A stretch of DNA of 64,000 bases from Lacrimispora defluvii (GTDB lineage Bacteria > Bacillota > Clostridia > Lachnospirales > Lachnospiraceae): contig JAAOXG010000026.1 in NCBI GenBank assembly GCA_013036995.1, forward strand, positions 26,537-90,536, written 5' to 3'. The position numbers and the translations under genes are program-made. Every line of letters starts with the position of its first letter. Within the stretch, counting starts at the first letter, position 1. Under the pieces are notes generated by a model, which searched no databases, was not told the origin of the DNA, and worked only from the letters and a program-made list of their open reading frames with translations. Below are positions 53,878 to 61,851 of the stretch, piece after piece.

Positions 53878-54381
53878 ATGAGTAGAGATAAGTTTTTAAA
53901 ATTACTTTTCAGTGCTTTATTAGTTATAACAATGGCATTTACAGCAACAACCTCAGCATATGCTGCAACAGGAACCAAGAAAGTGACTTCTTCCGGTACC
54001 ATGAGTCTTGCCTTAAAAAAGGGGCAAACCGGCAATTCCAGTGAAGTTACATTCCGTGTTTCCGGTCTTCCGGCCAATGCAGTTATAACAAAGCTTGAGG
54101 TAAATCCGGGTTCGCTGAAATATTCAGGAGCTGTACTTACCAATTACCTGACAGTGGCCAGCAGTAACAGAAGTTCAGCAGAGAAAGTAACTTGGAACGG
54201 TAAGGAAAATACAACTTTGACAACAAGCGGTTTTTTGGCTTCCAAAGCCAATGGAACATATACAATTTCCTTTAACGCTACCTGTATCAGCGGCGCGATT
54301 TCCCATGGTATGATATTAGACATTGGATCTAAATCATATTCCAATCCTTACATTACGATTTATTGGGATGACTCCTTTTAA
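53878..54381 (+). CDS. Secreted protein of unknown function
   Basis: A 167-residue protein with a clear Sec signal peptide (LLFSALLVITMAFTATTSAYA, shortened here; cleavage probably after AYA near residue 29). The mature part is rich in Ser, Thr, Gly and beta-strand-like repeats (SGLPANAVITKLEVNPG; NGTYTISFNATC), like a small surface or matrix protein. I do not recognise the family. AGGGGG is the ribosome site. Confidence 0.6.
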   Translation: MSRDKFLKLLFSALLVITMAFTATTSAYAATGTKKVTSSGTMSLALKKGQTGNSSEVTFRVSGLPANAVITKLEVNPGSLKYSGAVLTNYLTVASSNRSSAEKVTWNGKENTTLTTSGFLASKANGTYTISFNATCISGAISHGMILDIGSKSYSNPYITIYWDDSF

Positions 54382-54417
54382 TTTTTAACCAGATATGGAA
54401 GTATAATTTACGGGAAG

Positions 54418-54448
54418 GATTTTCATATGACCAGCCCATATGGAAATC
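54418..54448. promoter_or_regulatory. Hairpin between two unidentified genes
   Basis: GATTTTCATATG-ACCAGCC-CATATGGAAATC is a 12-base inverted repeat with one G-U pair and no T-tract. It may be an operator, an RNA processing site or a weak terminator in the 98-base gap. Confidence 0.3.
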
Positions 54449-54479
54449 GTTCCTGAAAAAGATAAGGAGCAGAAAAAAG

Positions 54480-55049
54480 ATGCGCGTAGGAAATGATAAA
54501 TCTCTGGTGCAAAGCCGCCAGCTTTCCGGTACAGAAAAACGGGGGAGAGTATCTTCACCGGATTATACCGATTTTCATTTTAACACTAAGACAGCACCTG
54601 CGATGAGCGATGAAAAGTATAAGACAGCTATCATCCAGCAGGCAAAAAAAGATCAGGCGGCCGGTAAATTCCAATCCGATTCAGCCGGATTTAGAAACCT
54701 GGTAAAAAGTTACGTTTCTGCGGTCTCCCCTGACAGGAAAAGTATTATTTCCCAGGGCTTAAGAGCAATTTATAAAAATACAAGACAGGAACCGAAAACC
54801 TTTAATCTGCTGGATTATATGTTTGGTTCTGTAAAGTATAGCAAGGAGGCAGATGATGTTTCTTATGCTGAATTTTACGACAGCAATGGAGAGATGGTAG
54901 CTTCATTTTCCAATGGAAGATGGATTTCCTATGGTACGAAAGCGGAAGATGCCAGAGAATCACAGCTGTGGGGAATCTACAATCAGGCATGGAACAGCGC
55001 GGCAAGAGCAAATGGGGGAACTTCGTCTTCCATTGATGTTACAGGTTAA
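54480..55049 (+). CDS. Protein of unknown function (189 residues)
   Basis: I do not recognise this protein. It is soluble, without signal peptide or membrane segment, polar at the start and helical in the middle (KYKTAIIQQAKKDQAAGKF), with a C-terminal EFYDSNGEMVASFSNGRW segment resembling small beta-rich repeats and a Ser/Gly tail. AAGGAG lies 10 bases before the ATG. It follows the secreted protein on the same strand and may be expressed with it. Confidence 0.5.
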   Translation: MRVGNDKSLVQSRQLSGTEKRGRVSSPDYTDFHFNTKTAPAMSDEKYKTAIIQQAKKDQAAGKFQSDSAGFRNLVKSYVSAVSPDRKSIISQGLRAIYKNTRQEPKTFNLLDYMFGSVKYSKEADDVSYAEFYDSNGEMVASFSNGRWISYGTKAEDARESQLWGIYNQAWNSAARANGGTSSSIDVTG

Positions 55050-55069
55050 AAAATTACTGAGGTGTATGT

Positions 55070-55543
55070 ATGACAGCGGGTATAATGGAATTTTGGGGGC
55101 TGAATGAGGAACCAGTAGCCACTACGCCCACAACCTGGGAAGTAGCGGGGAAGTATATTTTAAAATCGGTCGGTACGGAAAATGCTGCACTTAATAATAT
55201 AAGGCTGACTGCTGCACTTGGCTCCCATGGAGTTCCAGTGCCTCATATTATGAAAACTACAGATGGCAGGGATTATATATTGGCAGGAGATGGTTGTTAT
55301 CTGCTGATGGAAAAACTCGCTGGTAGTCATATAAAAGAGGTTTTTGAACAGGACTATGCATCGATAGCTTATGAGACCGGCATTGTCATTGGGAAAATTC
55401 ACTGTGCCTTTATGACAGTATCAGATAATCAGTCTGGAGTTAATCCGTTTCAACAGGAACTTACGGGCTGGATCAGCAGGGAGCTATCCGGCAGCAGCCT
55501 GTTGACAAATAGTTTCTGGAGCATATGTAAATGTGCACCTTAG
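55070..55543 (+). pseudogene. Truncated aminoglycoside-phosphotransferase-family protein
   Basis: A 157-residue frame matching only the N-terminal lobe of APH/choline-kinase-like proteins: GKYILKSVGTENAALNNIRL (Lys-containing strand), GCYLLMEKLAGSHIKEVFEQ hinge and YETGIVIGKIHCAFM. It ends at GWISRELSG plus a few unrelated residues. The catalytic HGD...N and DFD segments, expected some 50-100 residues later, are absent. The remainder was probably deleted. Confidence 0.65.
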
Positions 55544-55672
55544 AATATAAAAAAGTGACAATCCTTCATTTTGTAAACGGAAGATAATATTTTTGTTGTG
55601 TTTTTCTAAAATAGATGATATTATATGCCAGGTGCGTTTTCGCATATACAATAACGAAAGGATTTTCAACTA

Positions 55673-56269
55673 ATGTCAACCAACACAGCTTCAGTAACTC
55701 AATCTACACCAACAGCCCCATCCACTCCTTCCATTGCCAATCCAGCTCCTCTTGGACTTTTAGGATTTGGAATGACTACCTGCCTGCTAAATATCCATAA
55801 TGCAGGATTAATTCCTTTATCCATTGTGATTGTAGCAATGGGATTTGGATTAGGTGGTGCCGCTCAGATCATAGCTGGTATCATGGAATTCAAGAAAAAT
55901 AACACGTTTGGTGCAACAGCATTTACAGCCTATGGTTTCTTTTGGTGGTCTTTGATTTTAATCTGGATGAACCCGTTTAAAGGAATCGAAGCTGCTGATC
56001 CCAAAAGCATGGGATTTTATTTAGGCTTATGGTGTGTGTTCACACTTTTTATGTTTATCGGAACGTTAAAACATAACCGAGCCAGCCAGGTTGTTTTTGG
56101 CTCTTTGACCGTTTTGTTCTTCCTGCTATCACTGGCTAACTTTACAGGAGCTGAATCCATACATACAATTGCCGGATATGTGGGAATTTTCTGTGGTGTA
56201 TCTGCTATCTATAATTCAGTGGGACAAGTTTTGAACCAGGAATTTAAAAAGACGGTATTACCTTTATAA
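55673..56269 (+). CDS. GPR1/FUN34/YaaH (SatP)-family acetate transporter
   Basis: A 198-residue six-helix membrane protein with the family signature NPAPLGLLGFGMTTCLLNIHNAG near the N-terminus (given in part) and GGAAQIIAGIMEFKKNNTFG, AYGFFWWSL. SatP moves acetate or succinate with protons. A Ser/Thr/Pro-rich start of about 20 residues precedes the signature. AAAGG lies near the ATG. Confidence 0.9.
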   Translation: MSTNTASVTQSTPTAPSTPSIANPAPLGLLGFGMTTCLLNIHNAGLIPLSIVIVAMGFGLGGAAQIIAGIMEFKKNNTFGATAFTAYGFFWWSLILIWMNPFKGIEAADPKSMGFYLGLWCVFTLFMFIGTLKHNRASQVVFGSLTVLFFLLSLANFTGAESIHTIAGYVGIFCGVSAIYNSVGQVLNQEFKKTVLPL

Positions 56270-56348
56270 TTAAAAAACAGACAGAGTACAAACACCAGTT
56301 TCGTATTACTTCATATACTATTCAGAGTATATTCTCAGGAGAGAGATA

Positions 56349-56894
56349 ATGATTAATTATGAATACGGTGGCTACGTTCCATATAATTATGGTTATGCAA
56401 CTCCATATATGTCCGTAATGAACGCATCAAACATGCAGGGAGCACAACAATCTGCTGATATATTTACATTTCCGCAAAACCTGCCTAACGCACTGGATTT
56501 GATTCAGCAGGGACTAGCAGGTGAAAACGAAGACAGACTATTTTATTCCTGGTTAATAGAAAATGCGCCATCGGATGAAGACAAACAAATTATATCTGGA
56601 ATCCGTGATAATGAGATCGGTCATTATGCTTTGTTTAAGCAGTTATTTAACGAAATTACCGGAGTAATGCCTCAACAGGTTCAGGAAGAGCAGTTCGTTA
56701 TACCGGAAAGTTATTGTTCGGGATTATCACGTGCTCTTTTAGGTGAGCAGAATGCTGTGATAAGATATCGTAACATTCTCTATGCTATGGAATTTCGTGA
56801 GCATATTAATATGATGATAGAAATCATAACAGATGAACTCAGACATGGGATTTTATATAATTATCTTTATACCAAAAATGGTTGTAGAGGTTAA
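56349..56894 (+). CDS. Ferritin-like diiron-fold protein with Tyr/Gly-rich N-terminus
   Basis: A 181-residue protein. The first ~35 residues are Tyr/Gly/Pro/Met-rich (YGGYVPYNYGYATPYM), then a ferritin-like four-helix bundle with ligand-type motifs AGENEDRLFYSWL, DNEIGHYALFKQLF (ExxH) and DELRHGILYNYL (ExxH). Such proteins occur in spore coats and as rubrerythrin relatives; a role in spores or oxidative stress is inference. Followed by a terminator. Confidence 0.75.
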   Translation: MINYEYGGYVPYNYGYATPYMSVMNASNMQGAQQSADIFTFPQNLPNALDLIQQGLAGENEDRLFYSWLIENAPSDEDKQIISGIRDNEIGHYALFKQLFNEITGVMPQQVQEEQFVIPESYCSGLSRALLGEQNAVIRYRNILYAMEFREHINMMIEIITDELRHGILYNYLYTKNGCRG

Positions 56895-56902
56895 TCAAAA
56901 AC

Positions 56903-56952
56903 AGGCGGTTGGTTTTCTTATATTTCTAAGAAAAGCAGCTGCCTCATTTTTT
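56903..56952. terminator. Terminator between the ferritin-like and TetR genes
   Basis: AGGCGGTTGGTTTTCTTA pairs with TAAGAAAAGCAGCTGCCT (several G-U pairs) over a short loop, then TTTTTT. The two genes are convergent. Confidence 0.7.
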
Positions 56953-56966
56953 ATGTCTGATCAATG

Positions 56967-57563
56967 CTAAGTATCACCGTTGCTGATATCAACTTTGTAT
57001 TTTAAAGACTCTGAAAGATGCTTCATTACCTGAATGCTTAATGTATCGGGTGCCGTATTTTTATTGTTTAATATCCAGACTTCCAGGATTCCCATAATGA
57101 TATTGGAGCGTATGGTTAAACTGTATTCATAAAAGGGGTCTTTGTCAGGACTGGATTTTACTCTGTCTATTAATTTCTTAACCATGTCTTCTATATTACT
57201 ATATAATATTTCTTTGTTATTGATCCTGATTAATAATTCAATGATACCTGAATCCAAATACCAGAATCTTAAAAAAGGTTTTAGCAGGTCCAGTGGATGG
57301 GTATTTCTTTCCCAATTCTGATTAAGATAATATCCAGCAATATATTCTTTTAATGCACTAAACTTCTGATCACATTCGTATCTTAAAATATCTTCCAGTG
57401 TATCGTAATTTCTGTAAAAGGTCGCCCGGCTGATTTGAGCCCGTTCAATAACCTCTGTTATTTTAATATCGGAGTAGTTTTTTTCATAAAGCAGAGATTG
57501 GAATGCATTGAAAATCAGGTTTGATGATTGTTTGGAACGTTTGTCTTCTTTTATATGATACAA
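56967..57563 (-). CDS. TetR-family transcriptional regulator
   Basis: A 198-residue regulator with an N-terminal TetR helix-turn-helix (DIKITEVIERAQISRATFYRNY) and a helical C-terminal domain with the TetR_C_7-like pattern found with DhaS-type regulators. It is divergent from the membrane-anchored 251-residue protein, with a small inverted repeat between them. Confidence 0.88.
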   Translation of the reverse strand: MYHIKEDKRSKQSSNLIFNAFQSLLYEKNYSDIKITEVIERAQISRATFYRNYDTLEDILRYECDQKFSALKEYIAGYYLNQNWERNTHPLDLLKPFLRFWYLDSGIIELLIRINNKEILYSNIEDMVKKLIDRVKSSPDKDPFYEYSLTIRSNIIMGILEVWILNNKNTAPDTLSIQVMKHLSESLKYKVDISNGDT

Positions 57564-57634
57564 AATAAGGCCTCCTGTCTCTTATCTTTGAACATCATTT
57601 ACTTTGATTCGATTATATCATATAATGAATTGCG

Positions 57635-57646
57635 ATACAAATGTAT
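57635..57646. promoter_or_regulatory. Possible TetR operator
   Basis: ATACA-AA-TGTAT is a perfect short inverted repeat in the 130-base divergent region between the TetR gene and its neighbour. Short enough to be chance; position makes it plausible. Confidence 0.3.
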
Positions 57647-57693
57647 ATTAAAATAATTTTATAAAAATAATGTATACTAAAAGGAGGGAAATA

Positions 57694-58449
57694 ATGATAC
57701 AATCAAAGACATGGAAAATATTAATATTGGTATTACTTATAATTGCCATTGTATTGATTTATTTGTTTTGCGGCAACATGCAGGAATTTGAGGACAGAAT
57801 ACCTTCTGTGGAAAAAACACAATTCATTGATCATGGTGATGATTGGAGAAATCTCCGCTACGGGGAAATTATAGCTGTTTACCGAAAAGGGGCTAAGCTT
57901 TCTATGGAAGTGTACAATACCGTCAATTCCAATGAACTTCCCCAGGATCTATGGGAGAAGATTGACACCGATGCCCTGGCAAAAGAGTATGGTGCAATGG
58001 CAGTACTGGCAAATGGACCTAGGCATTGGGTGATAAATAAAATAGAAGCGGGTTATGTTTCAAAAGATGGGAAAATAGCAAATTTTGGTGGAATTGAAAT
58101 GATCCAGAGGGCTACGCTTCATACAACAATAATTAACGGTTCCCTTGGAAGTAAAAAGTATACCGAAAACGTAGTAAACAGAGAAACAACTTACTATTAC
58201 CTGAAAGGAAATATGGTATATGAATTAACCTCCCCCGCTGGTGATGTGTACAGAATGCAGTCTTACTCCCAACAGATAGATCCCAACCTAGATATCGATG
58301 ATCTGGAAACCTTAGGTGATAAACTGGATCTTCCTTTTGGCTGGACCTATCGGGCACGGGTATTAGACGAAGATTCCAAATTGACTGCAGATGGTAAGGC
58401 ATATATAATTAACGATGAGTTACTAAATACCTATCAAAAAATGAGGTAG
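57694..58449 (+). CDS. Membrane-anchored protein of unknown function
   Basis: A 251-residue protein with one N-terminal transmembrane helix (ILILVLLIIAIVLIYLF, residues about 7-26) and an extracellular domain that I do not recognise (YGEIIAVYRKGAKLSMEVYN; GWTYRARVLDEDSKL). I chose ATG 57694 because AGGAGGG lies 5 bases before it; an ATG 24 bases upstream is in frame. The DUF188 gene follows after 6 bases. Confidence 0.7.
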   Translation: MIQSKTWKILILVLLIIAIVLIYLFCGNMQEFEDRIPSVEKTQFIDHGDDWRNLRYGEIIAVYRKGAKLSMEVYNTVNSNELPQDLWEKIDTDALAKEYGAMAVLANGPRHWVINKIEAGYVSKDGKIANFGGIEMIQRATLHTTIINGSLGSKKYTENVVNRETTYYYLKGNMVYELTSPAGDVYRMQSYSQQIDPNLDIDDLETLGDKLDLPFGWTYRARVLDEDSKLTADGKAYIINDELLNTYQKMR

Positions 58450-58455
58450 AAACCG

Positions 58456-58908
58456 ATGACAATTTATGTAGATGCAGATGCCTGCCCGGTGGTCCGGATT
58501 GTGGAAAAAACAGCCAAAGATAATAAAATAGCTGTTTGCCTCCTTTGTGACACCAATCATGTATTACAGTCTGATTACAGTGAGATCAGGATCATTGGCG
58601 CAGGAGCGGATGCTGTGGATTTCGCGTTAATAAACCTGTGCAAAGCCGGTGATATTGTGGTGACACAGGATTATGGAGTAGCAGCCATGGCACTTTCAAA
58701 AGGTGCATATGGAATTCATCAGTCAGGGAAGTGGTATACCAATGATAATATTGATCAGCTCCTGATGGAACGGCATATTGCAAAAGAGGCAAGGAGAGCG
58801 AAGGCAAAAAATCATCTTAGCGGACCTTCAAAAAGAACAAAAGAAGATGACAGACATTTTGAAGAATCGTTTCGTAAGCTGATTACTTATGCCAGCCACC
58901 TGGGATAG
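58456..58908 (+). CDS. YaiI/YqxD-family (DUF188) protein
   Basis: A 150-residue protein with the family pattern IYVDADACPVVRIVEKTA at the start, DTNHVLQSDY, DIVVTQDYGVAAMAL and GPSKRTKEDDRHFEESFRK near the end. It has a PIN-like nuclease fold with conserved Asp residues; the function is not established. Probably co-transcribed with the preceding gene. Confidence 0.9.
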   Translation: MTIYVDADACPVVRIVEKTAKDNKIAVCLLCDTNHVLQSDYSEIRIIGAGADAVDFALINLCKAGDIVVTQDYGVAAMALSKGAYGIHQSGKWYTNDNIDQLLMERHIAKEARRAKAKNHLSGPSKRTKEDDRHFEESFRKLITYASHLG

Positions 58909-58987
58909 ATAAATATTGCATATCGCGAATAACAAGAGTAAACTTGTTGATAACGGTATGCAAATTTATTATAAGGGGGATTTAGTG

Positions 58988-60850
58988 ATGAGAAGTAGCG
59001 TGACAGGGGCATGTCTGGTTTTCATGATGGCATTATCCGGATGTGTGGGTGCTCAGACGAGTAACCCAAGTCCAACGGAAGTAAGTTCTTCTGCTGAAAC
59101 AGAAACCAAGACTGACAGCAAATCGGTGGAAAATATCCTGAATAGATTGACGCTTGATCAAAAGGCGGCTCAGATGGTACAGGGAGCGGTATATAATATG
59201 CCGGATAATCTGATGAAGGAGAAATGCTACGGAAGCATTCTATCCACATTTGGTGAGAATTTCTTAAGCGCATCACAGTGGAAGAATATGATCCTGAAAT
59301 ATCAAAAGGAAGCCATAAGTTCTGAGGCAGGCGTGCCCTATATCTATGGGAATGATCAGGTTCATGGCCTTGCCGGCTGTAGAGGTGCCGTCATATTTCC
59401 TCATAATATAGGGATCGGAGCCGCCAATAATAAAGATCTGACTTATCAGATGGGATTGGCAGTGGCAGACGAAGCAAAATTCACAGGTATGCTCTGGAGC
59501 TTTTCTCCGTGTTTATCTGCAGCACAGGATCCAAGATGGGGACGTACCTATGAGAGTTTTTCTTCTGAAACCGGTATGGTTGCAGAGCTGGGAGCAGCGT
59601 ATTCCAGGGGATTGATTGATGGAGGGCTTCTCCCTTGTGCAAAGCACTTTTTTGCAGACGGTAATGTATTATACGGAACAGGTGAAAATTCTGAGGGAGA
59701 AAAGCGGTTGATTGACCGTGGTGATGCCAGGCTTTCAGAGTCGGAAATTCAAGATTTATTAAAGGTTTATCAGGAACAAATTGATGCTGGCGTTAAGACT
59801 ATTATGATCAGTCACAGCAGTTTGAATGGTATAAAAATGCATGCCAATGAAAAATATATATCCATACTAAAAAAAGATATGGGCTTTCAGGGTTTCATAG
59901 TAAGCGATTGGGATTCCATACATAACATACCTGGGGACAACTTAAAAGATCAGACAATTACAGCAGTCAATGCAGGGATCGATATGCTGATGGAAGACTC
60001 CAAATTTGAAGATTGCCGGAAATATATTGTTGAAGCAGTCAATGAAGGTAAAATTTCAATGGACCGTGTGAATGATGCAGTCAGCCGGATTCTTACAGTT
60101 AAAAAGGAAATGGGAATTATAGATGATCCTATGATGGAGAAGGTAACCACAAAAGAGAGCAGTATAGGTTCTCAGGAATACAGGGATTTAGCCAGAACAT
60201 TGGTAGAAGAGAGTCTTGTATTATTAAAAAATGATAATAACATACTGCCAATTAAGAAGGGAACCAAAATATATGTTACGGGGCCTGCCGCAAATGATGT
60301 AGGGGCTCAGTGCGGTGGCTGGACGTTTACCTGGCTGGGAAGTACAGATGCTGACAATCATGGACGCAAATGGATTCCGGAAGGAAAAACAATTCTGGAT
60401 GGATTGAAAGAACTTGCAGATGAATATGACCTGACAATTATTACTGATCCGGCGAAAGCGGCTGATGCAGATCTGACCTTATTGTGTCTGGGAGAAAAGA
60501 CATACACAGAATGGAAAGGTGATAGTGCAGACATCAATATAACCGGCAGTCTGGGTCTCACCGGTAATAAAAAAGCAATTGACCAGGCAAAAAGTCTGGG
60601 GAACCCCACAGTAGCGTTAATTGTGTCCGGCAGAAATGTTATCATCAGCGACTATATGGAACAGTGGGACGGTATTGTTATGTGTTATCTTCCAGGAAGT
60701 GAAGGAGATGGTATCGCCAATGTTCTGACAGGGAAGAAAACCTTTAAAGGGACTCTGCCGATGCCATACTACTCAAGGGTTGAGGATATCAGAACGGATC
60801 AGGTTCTGTATCCAGTGGGTTATGGATTAACATACTCCACCAGAAAGTAA
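58988..60850 (+). CDS. Glycoside hydrolase family 3 lipoprotein (beta-glucosidase-like)
   Basis: A 620-residue secreted lipoprotein: signal peptide ending LSGC (Cys about residue 18), a Ser/Thr-rich linker, then the GH3 barrel with YIYGNDQVHG, PCAKHFFADGNVLYGTGEN and the nucleophile Asp of IVSDWDSIHN, and the C-terminal sandwich with LVLLKNDNNILPIKKG. It releases glucose or short units from beta-glucans outside the cell. The frame is open to TTG 58916, but AAGGGGG and the signal peptide point to ATG 58988. Confidence 0.9.
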   Translation: MRSSVTGACLVFMMALSGCVGAQTSNPSPTEVSSSAETETKTDSKSVENILNRLTLDQKAAQMVQGAVYNMPDNLMKEKCYGSILSTFGENFLSASQWKNMILKYQKEAISSEAGVPYIYGNDQVHGLAGCRGAVIFPHNIGIGAANNKDLTYQMGLAVADEAKFTGMLWSFSPCLSAAQDPRWGRTYESFSSETGMVAELGAAYSRGLIDGGLLPCAKHFFADGNVLYGTGENSEGEKRLIDRGDARLSESEIQDLLKVYQEQIDAGVKTIMISHSSLNGIKMHANEKYISILKKDMGFQGFIVSDWDSIHNIPGDNLKDQTITAVNAGIDMLMEDSKFEDCRKYIVEAVNEGKISMDRVNDAVSRILTVKKEMGIIDDPMMEKVTTKESSIGSQEYRDLARTLVEESLVLLKNDNNILPIKKGTKIYVTGPAANDVGAQCGGWTFTWLGSTDADNHGRKWIPEGKTILDGLKELADEYDLTIITDPAKAADADLTLLCLGEKTYTEWKGDSADINITGSLGLTGNKKAIDQAKSLGNPTVALIVSGRNVIISDYMEQWDGIVMCYLPGSEGDGIANVLTGKKTFKGTLPMPYYSRVEDIRTDQVLYPVGYGLTYSTRK

Positions 60851-60892
60851 AGGAGTATTACAAAGGAAAAAGAAACAGGGATCTTGATAATT

Positions 60893-60933
60893 AAATAAGC
60901 TCTCCATGATATGAAAACAGGAGAGCTTATTTT
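60893..60933 (+). terminator. Terminator after the GH3 gene
   Basis: AAATAAGCTCTCC pairs with GGAGAGCTTATTT over a 14-base loop, followed by T residues. Confidence 0.8.
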
Positions 60934-61212
60934 AATCTAATGAGACTGGTACTACATAATCAGTTTTGTGGATACGGGGGTAGATGCTCCTGGGGTTAAA
61001 GGAGGTAGGCGGATTCGACGGAATGAAATGGGCGTTTCTATTTAAAGTACGAATGCGCCTGCCTTTAAAATCATTGAGGTTATAATACATTTAGCAATAG
61101 TTTTCCTCCTGGTATTACAGTCGCAAACATTGCTGTTATAATCATATATAAACAAGCCTCTATATAGTATATGAAACAGGGATAAAATGGTGTTGGAGGT
61201 AATCTCCGTGTA
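60934..61212. other. Intergenic region without recognisable gene
   Basis: A gap of about 280 bases between the GH3 terminator and the MarR stop. One open stretch reads IISFVDTGVDAPGVKGG, faintly like a subtilase Asp motif, but it is short and has no ribosome site. I see no RNA gene or repeat. Confidence 0.4.
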
Positions 61213-61767
61213 TTAAAGAGTATTTCTTCTGTTTGAGAATCTGTTTATTGCGGTTTTTATATCCTCATCGCTAAACGCATCTGGTACATTTACATTCTCT
61301 TCCAGCCCATCAAGTTCCACACCATCAAAACGGTATAATTTTTTCAGCAGCTTCCATAAGGTATTAAGTTCTTCTTCATCAAAAGCTTTAAAAGTGTCTG
61401 CCATAAAATCAATGGATACACTGACGCTACAGTCTGTTAAGGTTTTCAGGCCCGATTCAGTTAAATGCACGTTCACGGCTCTTTTGTCTTTGGGACTGGG
61501 GATAATCTCGGCAAAGCCCTTTTTACAAAGGCTGTTTACCAGCTGGGTCATATTTTGTTTGGTCGCCCCTAATTTACCGGCAATATTATTGATTGTTGTT
61601 TCATCCTCCGGCAAATGAAGGATAGCAAGCGCAGTCATATATTGTCTGGATGTTAACGGCTCGCAATATTTATCACCGGTTGCCTGCAGCTTGTTTGAGA
61701 CAGAAATCAGACAGGAATAAACCTGTTCCATCAGATATAATAGATTGAACTCTTTATCGTAATCCAT
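61213..61767 (-). CDS. MarR-family transcriptional regulator
   Basis: A 184-residue winged-helix regulator: TINNIAGKLGATKQNMTQLVNSL is the recognition region (given in part) and SPKDKRAVNVHLTESG the wing. It lies 84 bases downstream of the BAAT-like hydrolase on the same strand and has its own upstream copy of the CAATATGTTGTCTAA box, so it probably represses both itself and that gene. Confidence 0.88.
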   Translation of the reverse strand: MDYDKEFNLLYLMEQVYSCLISVSNKLQATGDKYCEPLTSRQYMTALAILHLPEDETTINNIAGKLGATKQNMTQLVNSLCKKGFAEIIPSPKDKRAVNVHLTESGLKTLTDCSVSVSIDFMADTFKAFDEEELNTLWKLLKKLYRFDGVELDGLEENVNVPDAFSDEDIKTAINRFSNRRNTL

Positions 61768-61807
61768 GGCAGTTATCTTAACCTCACTAACATTTTTTAT
61801 GGTATAT

Positions 61808-61824
61808 AATCAATATGTTGTCTA
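61808..61824. promoter_or_regulatory. MarR operator copy before the MarR gene
   Basis: ATCAATATGTTGTCTAA matches the sites at 63155-63172 and 63201-63217. It lies about 40 bases before the MarR start codon and so can serve autoregulation. Confidence 0.5.
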
Positions 61825-61851
61825 ATATTATATAGCCATGGGAGATAGCGG

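Noticed and set aside
60955..61050. Open stretch with FVDTGVDAPGV resembling a subtilase Asp motif
   Set aside because: Only about 30 codons, no start or ribosome site, and no similarity beyond a few residues; probably chance.
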